Below are positions 50,214 to 57,739 of a DNA stretch of 57,739 bases, in pieces. Location: contig CAKZHP010000115.1 in assembly GCA_936924635.1 (NCBI GenBank), forward strand, positions 1 to 57,739, written 5' to 3'. The stretch's first letter is position 1; each line of letters begins with the position of its first letter. A program made the translations under genes and the position numbers. This DNA comes from an uncultured Propionibacteriaceae bacterium. Lineage in GTDB: Bacteria > Actinomycetota > Actinomycetes > Propionibacteriales > Propionibacteriaceae. Below the pieces are notes generated by a model. It searched no databases. It had not been told where the DNA came from and saw nothing but the letters and a program-made list of their open reading frames with translations.

Positions 50214-52018
50214 CCACCGCCGGTGAGGCCCCCGTGTCGAGCATCGCCACCGGGGTGCTGCGTACGTTCAGCGAGCACGGCGTGCTCGCGGTGGCCGACG
50301 TGCAGGTCGCCCGGCGCGTCGGGTTCCTGTACGACCGCGACGTGAGCGACGACGTGCTGCTTGCCTTCGCGCTGTGCGTGAGGGCGCTGCGCATGGGCGC
50401 CGTGGCACTGTCGCTGGCTGACGTCCAGACACAGGTGGAGGCCACGCTGGAGGAGGACGTGTCGGGCACGCTGCCGTGGCCGGAGACGAGCGCCTGGTCG
50501 GCGGAGGTGGCGTCCAGCCGGCTGGTGACGACCGGGGCGGACGGACCCGGGCGGCGCCCGATGCGGCTGGTCGACGGCCTGCTGTACCTGGAGCGGCACT
50601 GGCGCGAGCAGGAGGTCGTCCGCGCCCAGCTGCTGCGCCGCGCCTCGCAGACTCCCCCGGCGGTCGACGCCGCGCGGGTGACGGAGGGTGCCGCGATCCT
50701 GTCATCGCGGGACCGGCTCGGCGAGGGCGAGCCCAACCTGCAGGCCGAGGCCGCTGCCACCGTCGCGTCCTCCTGGGTGACCGTGCTGGCCGGTGGTCCC
50801 GGCACCGGAAAGACCACCACCGTCGCCCGCGCCCTCGCCCTGGTGGCGCAGGAGCTGGGTCGCCCGCCCACGGTCGCGCTCGCGGCGCCGTCGGGCCGCG
50901 CCGCCGCCAGGCTCCAGGAGGCGGTACGGACGGCGGTGGCCGGCATGGACGTCGACGACGACCTGCGCGCTGCGCTGAGCTCGGTCCAGGCCTCGACCGT
51001 CCATCGGCTGCTGGGCTACCGGCAACGGTCGGTCGCCCGCACCGAGAACGACCCGCTGCCGCAGGAGGTGGTGGTGGTGGACGAGGTCTCGATGGTGTCG
51101 TTGTCGATGATGGCGCGACTGCTCCCTGCCGTACGCGACGACGCCCGGCTGGTGCTGGTCGGAGACCCCGAGCAGCTGGCCCCGGTCGACGCCGGAGCGG
51201 TGCTGGCCGACATCACCGCAGCGGTGGAGGACGCCGACGTGTCCCCTGTCCCCCTGGTCCGGCTCCGCCACACCTGGCGCTTCGGCGGCGAGATCGGGCA
51301 GCTGGCGGAGCTCGTCCGCCACGGCGACGCCGACCAGGCCCTGGAGCTGCTCCGGGGCGGGCAGGACGTCCAGCTGGTGCCGATCGACGACGACGGCACC
51401 CCGGGCGACCTGGGCGGGACCATGGTGTCCGCGCAGGAGGCGGGTGTCGCCGCCGACGCAGCCGCGCGGGCCGGCGACGTCACGGCGGCGCTGGAGGCGC
51501 TCGGTCGGCACCGGGTGCTGTGCGCCCACCGCAGCGGACCCTACGGCGCGACCACCTGGGCGCGTCAGGTCGAGCGCTGGGTCGGCGCCGCCCTCCCGCA
51601 CGAGGACCGGCGCGGCGAGTGGTACGTCGGTCGCCCGCTGCTGGTGACGCAGAACGACCCAGACCTCGGTATCTCCAACGGCGACGCCGGCATCATCGTG
51701 GCCACACCGCAGGGCCCGCGGGCGGCGTTCGAGCGCGGTGACACCCCGTTGCTGCTGGCGCCTGCGCAGCTGGTCGACGTCGAGACCATGCACGCCATGA
51801 CGATCCACAAGGCGCAGGGCAGCCAGTTCGAGGAGGTGACGGTGGTGCTGCCGATGGTGCCCTCACCGCTGCTCACGCGGGAGCTGCTGTACACGGCGGT
51901 CACCAGGGCGACCCGGCGCGTACGAGTCGTGGCCCACCCCGACGCGTTCACGACCGCGGTCGCCACCCGCGCCGTCAGGGCGTCCGGGCTCCGCTCACGC
52001 CTGCTGGCCGGCGCCTGA
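50210..52018 (+). CDS. recD: Exodeoxyribonuclease V subunit alpha (RecD)
   Basis: 602 residues. SF1B helicase motifs: Walker A GGPGTGKTTTVARAL (about 196-210), Walker B VVVDEVSMVSLSMM, GDPEQLAPVDAG, and the C-terminal TIHKAQGSQFEEV plus LLYTAVTRATRRV. It supplies the 5'-3' motor. GTG 50210 overlaps the recB stop (GTGA) with GGGAGGG just before it. Its 3' end overlaps the convergent nudC gene by 24 bases. It completes the recCBD operon. Confidence 0.95.
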   Translation: MTTAGEAPVSSIATGVLRTFSEHGVLAVADVQVARRVGFLYDRDVSDDVLLAFALCVRALRMGAVALSLADVQTQVEATLEEDVSGTLPWPETSAWSAEVASSRLVTTGADGPGRRPMRLVDGLLYLERHWREQEVVRAQLLRRASQTPPAVDAARVTEGAAILSSRDRLGEGEPNLQAEAAATVASSWVTVLAGGPGTGKTTTVARALALVAQELGRPPTVALAAPSGRAAARLQEAVRTAVAGMDVDDDLRAALSSVQASTVHRLLGYRQRSVARTENDPLPQEVVVVDEVSMVSLSMMARLLPAVRDDARLVLVGDPEQLAPVDAGAVLADITAAVEDADVSPVPLVRLRHTWRFGGEIGQLAELVRHGDADQALELLRGGQDVQLVPIDDDGTPGDLGGTMVSAQEAGVAADAAARAGDVTAALEALGRHRVLCAHRSGPYGATTWARQVERWVGAALPHEDRRGEWYVGRPLLVTQNDPDLGISNGDAGIIVATPQGPRAAFERGDTPLLLAPAQLVDVETMHAMTIHKAQGSQFEEVTVVLPMVPSPLLTRELLYTAVTRATRRVRVVAHPDAFTTAVATRAVRASGLRSRLLAGA

Positions 52019-52939
52019 GCGCAGCCACTCCAGGATCAACCGGAAGGCGATGGACGCCTCGCCTGGCAGCAGCACCTCACCGGCGCGTACGGCGCTGACC
52101 AGCTCGTCTCGGTCGAACCAGCGGGCGTCAGCGATCTCCACACCGTCGACCTGGATCTCTGAGGTCGCCGCCCGCGCCGTGAAGCCCAGCATGATCGAGC
52201 GCGGGAACGGCCACGGCTGGCTGGCGACGTACGCGACCGAGGCCAGCCGGACCCCAGCCTCCTCGAGCACCTCCCGGTGCACCGCCTGCTCCAGCGACTC
52301 GCCCGCCTCCACGAAACCCGCGAGCACCGAGTACCGGCCCGCGGGCCAGGCGCCCTGATGACCCAGCAGCAACCGGTCGTCGGGATCGGTGACGGCGACG
52401 ATCACGGCCGGGTCCGTACGCGGGAAGAGCACCCGGCTGCACCGCTCGCACTCCCTGGACGATCCTCCCCCGCTCGGCGTGGACTCGTCACCGCACCGCG
52501 GGCAGCGCGGCTCGCTCGCGTGCCAGAGAGCCAGGGCGGCCGCCAGCGCGGCGGCCTGGGCCTCGGCGGGCGGCAGCAAGGGGCTGGCGTCGCGCAGGGT
52601 GCTCCCGCCCGTCCTGTCGGTGGCCTCGGCGAAGACCACCCGGCCCTCGACGTCGCCGAGCAGCCAGTGACGGGCGGGGTCGTACGCGCCGGCGGCCGCT
52701 CGCACTCGCAGCCGCAGGACGGGCTGGGACGCCGACGCGAGCGGCTGCCCCTGGGCGACCACGGCCTGCGACGTCCCCCAGCCGTCTGTCGCCGTCTCCC
52801 CCTCGACCGGGAAGGAGCCTCGTTCGTCGATGGGCAGGACGACGGTGCCGTCGCGCCCCCAGAGCGAGGCCAGGGCGCCGGGGTCTCGCCGCACCTCGTC
52901 CATCCGGTCGAACTGCGCTGGCTCGTCCCACATCTGCAT
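51995..52939 (-). CDS. nudC: NAD(+) diphosphatase / NAD-decapping hydrolase NudC
   Basis: 314 residues. An N-terminal domain, a four-cysteine zinc ribbon (CPRCG and CERC), then the Nudix box GFVEAGESLEQAVHREVLEE-AG (about 206-227), followed by SQPWPFPRSIMLGF, the NudC-specific motif. It hydrolyses NAD(H) to NMN(H) and AMP and can remove NAD caps from RNA in other bacteria. Its last 24 bases overlap the 3' end of recD on the other strand. Its position before adnB matches M. tuberculosis Rv3199c. Confidence 0.95.
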   Translation of the reverse strand: MQMWDEPAQFDRMDEVRRDPGALASLWGRDGTVVLPIDERGSFPVEGETATDGWGTSQAVVAQGQPLASASQPVLRLRVRAAAGAYDPARHWLLGDVEGRVVFAEATDRTGGSTLRDASPLLPPAEAQAAALAAALALWHASEPRCPRCGDESTPSGGGSSRECERCSRVLFPRTDPAVIVAVTDPDDRLLLGHQGAWPAGRYSVLAGFVEAGESLEQAVHREVLEEAGVRLASVAYVASQPWPFPRSIMLGFTARAATSEIQVDGVEIADARWFDRDELVSAVRAGEVLLPGEASIAFRLILEWLRSGAGQQA

Positions 52940-53462
52940 GCCTCGTGCCTATCTCACGCGTGTGCGGCACGGCAAGCCCGGCCAGCGGTGCCCCCAGCGG
53001 CGGAACCCACCTGGCCCGCCGACCAGCCACCGAGAGCGACACCCTGCGCAGAGGGCGACGGTGTTCCCGACGCAGTATCCGGCTCGCGCCCTGGGGGGGC
53101 CGGCTCGGGGGGTGGGCCGGCACCGAGACCCGGAGGACCGTACGGTCGCTGCTGTCCAAACCCCGGCGCGGGCTGGTGCTGGCCGAACCCCTGGGTGGGC
53201 TGGTCGGTGCCCTCGTAGGGGCCGCCTGGAACGCCCCCGCCGGCCAGAGGCCCCCGGGCGCGGTCGCGGGCGCGGGTCAGCAGATCGGCAGCCGGCTCGT
53301 CATCCTCGCGCCATCCGGCAGGCCCGGTAGATGACTGCCCGCCCAGCCGGGACGCGGCTGGGGCTCGGAGGGAGGCGAGAGGGCCCGAGGGCACCACTCG
53401 CCCCGGCTCGGGGACCCGCGCCAGCGCGCGCACCTCCCCTCATCCGGCCCAGCGAGCCCTGG
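52940..53462. other. Gap between nudC and adnB with only low-complexity frames
   Basis: About 520 bases. In mycobacteria an ion-channel gene stands here; no channel-like sequence is visible. A minus-strand frame (52954-53433) encodes a Pro/Gly/Gln-rich peptide, and a plus-strand frame in the same region has comparable codon quality, so coding is uncertain. Confidence 0.4.
52954..53433 (-). CDS. Questionable Pro/Gly/Gln-rich small protein
   Basis: 159 codons from GTG 53433, 30 bases after the adnB stop and in the same direction. The middle contains two near repeats, GFGQHQPAP and GFGQQRPYGPPG, resembling the proline/glutamine-rich cytoplasmic tails of actinobacterial membrane proteins, but there is no membrane segment or recognisable domain. 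Third-codon-position G+C is lower than in firm genes nearby, about two-thirds to three-quarters in the parts I checked. It could be a remnant of a longer gene. Not recognised. Confidence 0.3.
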   Translation of the reverse strand: MRALARVPEPGRVVPSGPLASLRAPAASRLGGQSSTGPAGWREDDEPAADLLTRARDRARGPLAGGGVPGGPYEGTDQPTQGFGQHQPAPGFGQQRPYGPPGLGAGPPPEPAPPGREPDTASGTPSPSAQGVALGGWSAGQVGSAAGGTAGRACRAAHA

Positions 53463-56400
53463 TCACCGTCGGCGACGCGGCGGCTCTCCTCCCACCCCCG
53501 GCAGTGCTTCCTGGGCCGGCATGCCGAGGGTCATCACCAGGGCCTCCACGCCATCGCGGTCGGGCAGGCCGTCGACGAGGTCGAGCCGGTCGTCGCGGAC
53601 GTGGTAGAAGCCCGCGGCCACCCGGTCCACGTCCAGCCCGGCCAGCTCCGCCCAGGCCAGGCGGTAGAGGGCGAGCTGCAGGGGGTCTGGGGGCGCGGCC
53701 CCGGTCTTCCAGTCGACCACCAGCGCATCGAACCCGGCCGGGACGGCCGGCCCCCGCCCGTACACCGCGTCGATCCGCCCCCGCACCACGCTGTCGCCGA
53801 CGAGCAGCGAGAAGGGCAGCTCCAGCTCGGTGGGCACGACATCACCGAAGCGGCCCTTCGCGAACGCGGCGCACATCTCCCGCAGGTCGGCCTCCGGCGC
53901 GTCGTCGCCCTCGACCCGGTCCAGCAGGTCGTCGGGGTCGATCAGGGTAGGCGCCTCGAAGTGGCGCAGCACCCACTCGTGGAACCGCGTGCCGAACCGA
54001 GCGGCCCGCGACGGCGGCCGCGGGACGGGTCGCGCCAGGCTCGCCGCGTACTCGGCCGGCGCACGCGCGGCCCGCATCACGTCCGAGGCTGTCAGCGACT
54101 CTGGCGTCGCGACGTCGATCACGGACCGCCGGGACGCCCGCGCCTCGGCGACCAGCCGGGCGAGGTCGTCGTCCCAGCCCGCCACCATGTCCACGACGTC
54201 GCCCGGGGCTGCTGCGAGGGCGGCGTCAGCCTGGCGTCGGCGCTCCACCGCCTCCGGGTCGTCGCCACGCATGCCGGCCACGGCAGCGGCAGCCGTCTGA
54301 CGCCGGACCTGCGCCTCCCGGTCCGGGACCGCGGGCCACGGCACCGGCCGCACCTCCACCTCCAGCGGGTTCTGCGGGCTGGGCGTGACAGCGAACGCCC
54401 GGCCGAGCGCTTCAGCCGCCTCGGCCAGACGCAGGAAGTACGGGGAGGGCTGCCGTGGCTGCTTGTTCTCCGCGCGCCACGTGTGGGTGCTGCCGATCAG
54501 CAGCGTCCGGGCGCGGGTGGCCGCCACGTATGCCAACCGGTCCTCCGAGCGCCGCGCCTCCGACGCCAGCGCCGCCTTGTACCGCTTGAACCCGGCGTCG
54601 CCGGCCTCGTCGAGCTGGGGCACCGAGTCGGCGTCACCTCGCAGCTCGGCGGGGATGGACGCCGCCGTGGTCACCCAGTTGTCGGTCACCCGGTCGGAGG
54701 GGAAGGTCTTGTCGCACAGGGAGGGCACGAGCACGACCTCCCACTCCAGTCCCTTCGCCTTGTGCACCGTCAGCAGCTTGACCGAGTCGGCCGCCGACGG
54801 CGTCACCTGCTCCAGCCCCGCGCCGTGCCGCAGCTCGGCGTCGATGAACGACAGCAGCCCCCGCAGGGTGGCGTCGGCATCGACATCCGTGTAGTCGGCG
54901 ACCGCGTCTCCGAAGGCAGCAAGCTGTGCGGTCGCGTCGGGAGAGCCGCCGCGGTCGGTGACCAGCTCCACGTCGACCCCGATCGTGGCGACCACGCGTC
55001 GCACCAGGTCGCCGACGGGCTCGCCGGCGTGGCGCCGGAGCATCGCCAGCTCGGCCCCCAGCCGCGCGAAGCGCACGCGCGCCTCCGGCGAGACCGGGGT
55101 GTCACCGAGGTCGGTGAGTGCTTCCGACAGCGACACCAGCTCGCTGGGATCGACATCGGCCACGGCTTGGCCGAGCGCGTGGGCCAGGGGGTCGTCGGGG
55201 TCCTCGTGGTCCTCGCGGGAGCTGCGGGCCAGCTCCTTGGCGCGACGGCCGAGGAGCTCGAGGTCGCCGGCTCCGATCGCCCATCGCGGCCCGGTGAGCA
55301 GCCGCACCAGGTGGGGGTTGGCCGTGACGTCGTCGATGACGCGCAGGGTGCTCACCACGTCGGCGACCTCGGGCAGCGACAGCAACCCGCCCAGGCCCAC
55401 GATCTCGGCCGGCACGTCCCGCTCACGAAGGGCCGAGAAGATGGGACCGATGTCGCTGTTGCGGCGCGCGAGCACCGCGATGTCCGACCACGCCGGCGCC
55501 TCCCCCGCGGTGTGCGCGTGCACGACGCGGTCGGCCACCCAGTCGACCTCGTCGGGCCAGGTGTCGAGGGCCGCGGTCTCCACACTGCCCGCCGGAGCTC
55601 CCTCAGGGGCTCGCAGCAGGGCCTTGCTGAGGTCGTACGCGAGCGTGGTGTCAGCCCGCAGCGGGCCCGCGAGCGCGTTCGCCACGTCCAGGATGCGCGG
55701 CCCGCTGCGCCGGTTCACGGTCAGCGGGAGCACGGTGGCGGGCTCGCCGTCTGAGCGGGGGAACGACGCCGAGAACTGCAGGATGTTGCTGGCCGCGGCA
55801 CCCCGCCAGCCGTAGATGGCCTGAAAGGGGTCGCCGACCGCGGTGACCGGGTGGCCCATCCCCGCCCCCGGCTCTCCGGAGAACAGGCTCGAGAGCAAGG
55901 ACGCCTGCGCCGAGGACGTGTCCTGGTACTCGTCGAGCAGCACCACCGCGTACTGGTCGCGGAGCTGTCTCCCGACGCCCGGCACCCGCCCGGCGAGCCT
56001 GGCGGCGGCCGCCATCTGGTCGGAGAACTCCACGACCCCGAGCTCGCGCTTCAGCTCGGCATACGTGCGTGCCAGCGACGCGATCTCGAGCCGCTCCTTG
56101 GCGACGGCCTCGGCCGCTCGCACCGCCACGTACGTCTGCCCGTACCTGTTCTTGGGAGCGTTCTGCAGCTCCAGGACGAACGCCCGCGCCTGCTCGTCGA
56201 GGTCGGCGTCGTCGACCAGGTGCGACTGAAGGTGCCCGTCCAGCGCCAGCACCCGGTCGACGACCGTCGCGGGCTGCAACCGTGACAGGTGCTCGAAGGG
56301 TCCCGCCGCCGCCGCGACCACCCGGGCCGCCAGGCGGTGCCTGGCCGCCCCGGTGATCATCGTGGGGTCACCCTCGTAGCCGAGCCACAGACCGTGCTCG

Positions 56401-56783
56401 CTCACCAGCCGCGCGGCGAACGAGTCGTAGGTCAAGATCACCTGCTCACCCACGTCGTCGATGTCGTCGGGTCGCAGCACCTCGGCCTTCACCAGCGCGG
56501 TGCGGATGCGCTGCGCCAGCTCGGCCGCGGCCTTGCGGGTGAACGTCAGGCCGAGCACCTCCTCCGGCCTCACCTGCTGGCTGCCGACCAGCCACACCAC
56601 ACGGGCAGCCATCACCGTGGTCTTGCCGGACCCGGCTCCGGCGATGATCACGGTCGGCTCCAACGGCGCCGTGATGGCGGCCAGCTGCTCGTCCGAGAAC
56701 GGGATGCCCAGAGCGTCCACCAGGTCCCCCGGCGTGCGGAGAACCGTGGCGCGCCGCATCGACGAGACGATGCCCTCGGTCAT
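53463..56783 (-). CDS. adnB: ATP-dependent helicase-nuclease AdnB
   Basis: 1106 residues. UvrD-like motor: FSDEQLAAI, Walker A AGAGSGKTTVMAAR (about 48-61), Walker B VVLLDEYQDTSSAQ, GDPFQAIYGWRGA, TVHKAKGLEWEVVLVP and DRLAYVAATRARTLL. A RecB-type nuclease domain follows with GTRFHEWVLRHF (His), GRIDAVYG (Asp), VVDWKTG and LQLALY. Length and order match mycobacterial AdnB (Rv3201c), the lead motor of the AdnAB double-strand-break resection machine. ATG 56783 overlaps the adnA stop (ATGA), so the two are coupled. A late ATG at residue 9 is an alternative. Confidence 0.93.
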   Translation of the reverse strand: MTEGIVSSMRRATVLRTPGDLVDALGIPFSDEQLAAITAPLEPTVIIAGAGSGKTTVMAARVVWLVGSQQVRPEEVLGLTFTRKAAAELAQRIRTALVKAEVLRPDDIDDVGEQVILTYDSFAARLVSEHGLWLGYEGDPTMITGAARHRLAARVVAAAAGPFEHLSRLQPATVVDRVLALDGHLQSHLVDDADLDEQARAFVLELQNAPKNRYGQTYVAVRAAEAVAKERLEIASLARTYAELKRELGVVEFSDQMAAAARLAGRVPGVGRQLRDQYAVVLLDEYQDTSSAQASLLSSLFSGEPGAGMGHPVTAVGDPFQAIYGWRGAAASNILQFSASFPRSDGEPATVLPLTVNRRSGPRILDVANALAGPLRADTTLAYDLSKALLRAPEGAPAGSVETAALDTWPDEVDWVADRVVHAHTAGEAPAWSDIAVLARRNSDIGPIFSALRERDVPAEIVGLGGLLSLPEVADVVSTLRVIDDVTANPHLVRLLTGPRWAIGAGDLELLGRRAKELARSSREDHEDPDDPLAHALGQAVADVDPSELVSLSEALTDLGDTPVSPEARVRFARLGAELAMLRRHAGEPVGDLVRRVVATIGVDVELVTDRGGSPDATAQLAAFGDAVADYTDVDADATLRGLLSFIDAELRHGAGLEQVTPSAADSVKLLTVHKAKGLEWEVVLVPSLCDKTFPSDRVTDNWVTTAASIPAELRGDADSVPQLDEAGDAGFKRYKAALASEARRSEDRLAYVAATRARTLLIGSTHTWRAENKQPRQPSPYFLRLAEAAEALGRAFAVTPSPQNPLEVEVRPVPWPAVPDREAQVRRQTAAAAVAGMRGDDPEAVERRRQADAALAAAPGDVVDMVAGWDDDLARLVAEARASRRSVIDVATPESLTASDVMRAARAPAEYAASLARPVPRPPSRAARFGTRFHEWVLRHFEAPTLIDPDDLLDRVEGDDAPEADLREMCAAFAKGRFGDVVPTELELPFSLLVGDSVVRGRIDAVYGRGPAVPAGFDALVVDWKTGAAPPDPLQLALYRLAWAELAGLDVDRVAAGFYHVRDDRLDLVDGLPDRDGVEALVMTLGMPAQEALPGVGGEPPRRRR

Positions 56784-57739
56784 CGGATCACCTGCCTTCC
56801 CTCGCTGCGGGCGGGGCAGCTGGACGCGAACGGGCAGTAGGAGCAGCCGTTGCCGACGGTCGCGTCGAACCGCCCTTCGGCGATCACCCGGCCCGCCGCC
56901 GCCAGCCGCTGGTGCACCCAGGTGTCGTACTGCTCCTGCCCCCCGACCTCGGCACGCCCCTGGTCGTCGAGCATCGACAGCGGCGGCTCGGCGGCCAGGT
57001 AGGGGGTGTCCTCGATCGACGGCTGCTGGAGCACCTTCGGGTACGTGTGCTCGCCGTCGTTGCGTCGCAGGTAGACGAGTTCTCCCCCGGCGACGGCCCG
57101 CTGACCGCCCGTCAGGTCGTCGAAGGCCCCCATGGTGGCGGCCAGCTGGTACACCCCCAGCTGGTCGAGACCCGCCGCGTCGGCCGCGGTGGGCACCGAC
57201 CGCCCGGTCTTGAAGTCGACGATCACCAGGCGCCCCGAGGAGTCGCGGTCCAGACGGTCCACGGTGCCGGTCAGGGTCATGGAAACCTCCCCAGCTCGCA
57301 CCTGCACCTCGAAGGGCACCTCGACGCCGAGCACCTCACGACCGCTGCGGGCCTCGCTCCAGGCGGCCAGCCGTTCCAGCGCCTCCTCGGCCTCCGCGCG
57401 CTCGGATGCGGAGAACCACACCGCGTCGAACGGGATGTCGTCCCATACCCGTTCCAGCTGTGCGCTCAGCTGCTCCGGCGTGAGCCCGTCCCTCACCCCG
57501 TGCTCGGCCAGCACGTGGACGACGCTGCCGAAGCTCGCCGACGACGTGCGCAGCGCCTCGGCGGCCGCCCGGCGGGCGAGGAACCACTGCCGGGGGCACC
57601 CGAGCAGCGTGCCGACCTGGCTGCCCGACAACCGCACCGATGCCCCCTCCGGCGCCACCGGGGCCCCGGGGCTGAGCTCCGCCGTGCCCCACCACCGGGC
57701 GGGGTCGGCGGCAGGCACCAGCGGCTCCCCGCTGTCGTC
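56780..57739 (-). CDS. adnA: AdnA helicase-nuclease subunit, C-terminal nuclease part
   Basis: About 320 residues are visible; the gene continues beyond the right edge. The seen part is a PD-(D/E)xK nuclease: GSVVHVLAEHG, TGTVDRLDRD, LVIVDFKTG, and LDQLGVYQLAA. A cysteine in LLGCPRQWFL and three in CSYCPFASSCPA form a probable 4Fe-4S site of the AddB/RecB-nuclease type. It forms a heterodimer with AdnB. The motor domain lies outside the window. The stop overlaps the adnB start. Confidence 0.9.
   Translation of the reverse strand, partial: DDSGEPLVPAADPARWWGTAELSPGAPVAPEGASVRLSGSQVGTLLGCPRQWFLARRAAAEALRTSSASFGSVVHVLAEHGVRDGLTPEQLSAQLERVWDDIPFDAVWFSASERAEAEEALERLAAWSEARSGREVLGVEVPFEVQVRAGEVSMTLTGTVDRLDRDSSGRLVIVDFKTGRSVPTAADAAGLDQLGVYQLAATMGAFDDLTGGQRAVAGGELVYLRRNDGEHTYPKVLQQPSIEDTPYLAAEPPLSMLDDQGRAEVGGQEQYDTWVHQRLAAAGRVIAEGRFDATVGNGCSYCPFASSCPARSEGRQVIR

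Noticed and set aside
52945..53334. Plus-strand frame in the nudC-adnB gap
   Set aside because: It has good third-position G+C but no domain, no ribosome binding site and lies opposite the GFGQ-repeat frame; neither strand can be called with confidence.

Overview
The window is very GC-rich double-stranded bacterial chromosome with short intergenic gaps, many 4-base start/stop overlaps and frequent GTG starts. Gene content (two WhiB proteins, mycoredoxin, SigR/RsrA, PdtaS, AdnAB, UPF0182, an E1-E2 fused 2-oxoglutarate decarboxylase) places it in the Actinomycetota. The PPA1309-type protein and overall style suggest Propionibacteriales/Nocardioidaceae, but genus cannot be told from the sequence alone. 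No prophage, insertion sequence, CRISPR array or rRNA operon is visible.

Layout. 1-5.2 kb: tail of a GT87-like membrane glycosyltransferase, then kgd coupled to a 58-residue DUF6104 gene. 5.2-14.1 kb: a stress and regulation block (membrane protein, whiB1, pdtaS, ribosomal protein bL37, rsrA, sigR, alpha/beta hydrolase, SRAP peptidase, DoxX, aroA, rsgA) whose order resembles the M. tuberculosis Rv3219-Rv3228 neighbourhood. 14.1-19.3 kb: a secreted arylsulfotransferase-like protein, hisN and serA. 19.5-24.5 kb: a five-gene Opp/Dpp-type ABC importer, followed by initiator tRNA-fMet. 24.7-31 kb: DUF1990, MFS exporter, DUF1015 and a catalytic/non-catalytic M16 peptidase pair. 31.2-43.7 kb: a block resembling Rv3193c-Rv3198A (UPF0182, PPA1309, Lon-like PDZ protease, moaE, DUF2342, DUF5679, ThiF/RRE-like protein, ABC1 kinase, whiB7 with leader, uvrD2, mycoredoxin). 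43.7-57.7 kb: a recC-recB-recD operon, nudC, and the adnB-adnA operon, with adnA running off the right end.

How the genes work together. SigR-type promoters (GGAAT-N18/19-GTT) lie upstream of sigR itself, the mycoredoxin gene and, with a 19-base spacer, whiB1. This outlines a thiol-oxidative stress regulon. The whiB7 leader has a WhiB7-type promoter, a 46-codon upstream ORF with a strong ribosome binding site and a terminator hairpin, the layout of ribosome-mediated attenuation in antibiotic response. The right third carries two complete-looking double-strand-break resection systems (RecBCD and AdnAB) plus UvrD2.

Non-coding structure worth attention: two loci each carrying a pair of related palindromic REP-like elements, a long nested palindrome between hisN and serA, a long hairpin after the DUF2342 gene, and a phage tail-fibre-like peptide fragment in the 0.66-kb gap after whiB1. 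Nine genes have a TANNNT box 6-10 bases before the start codon, suggesting leaderless mRNAs.
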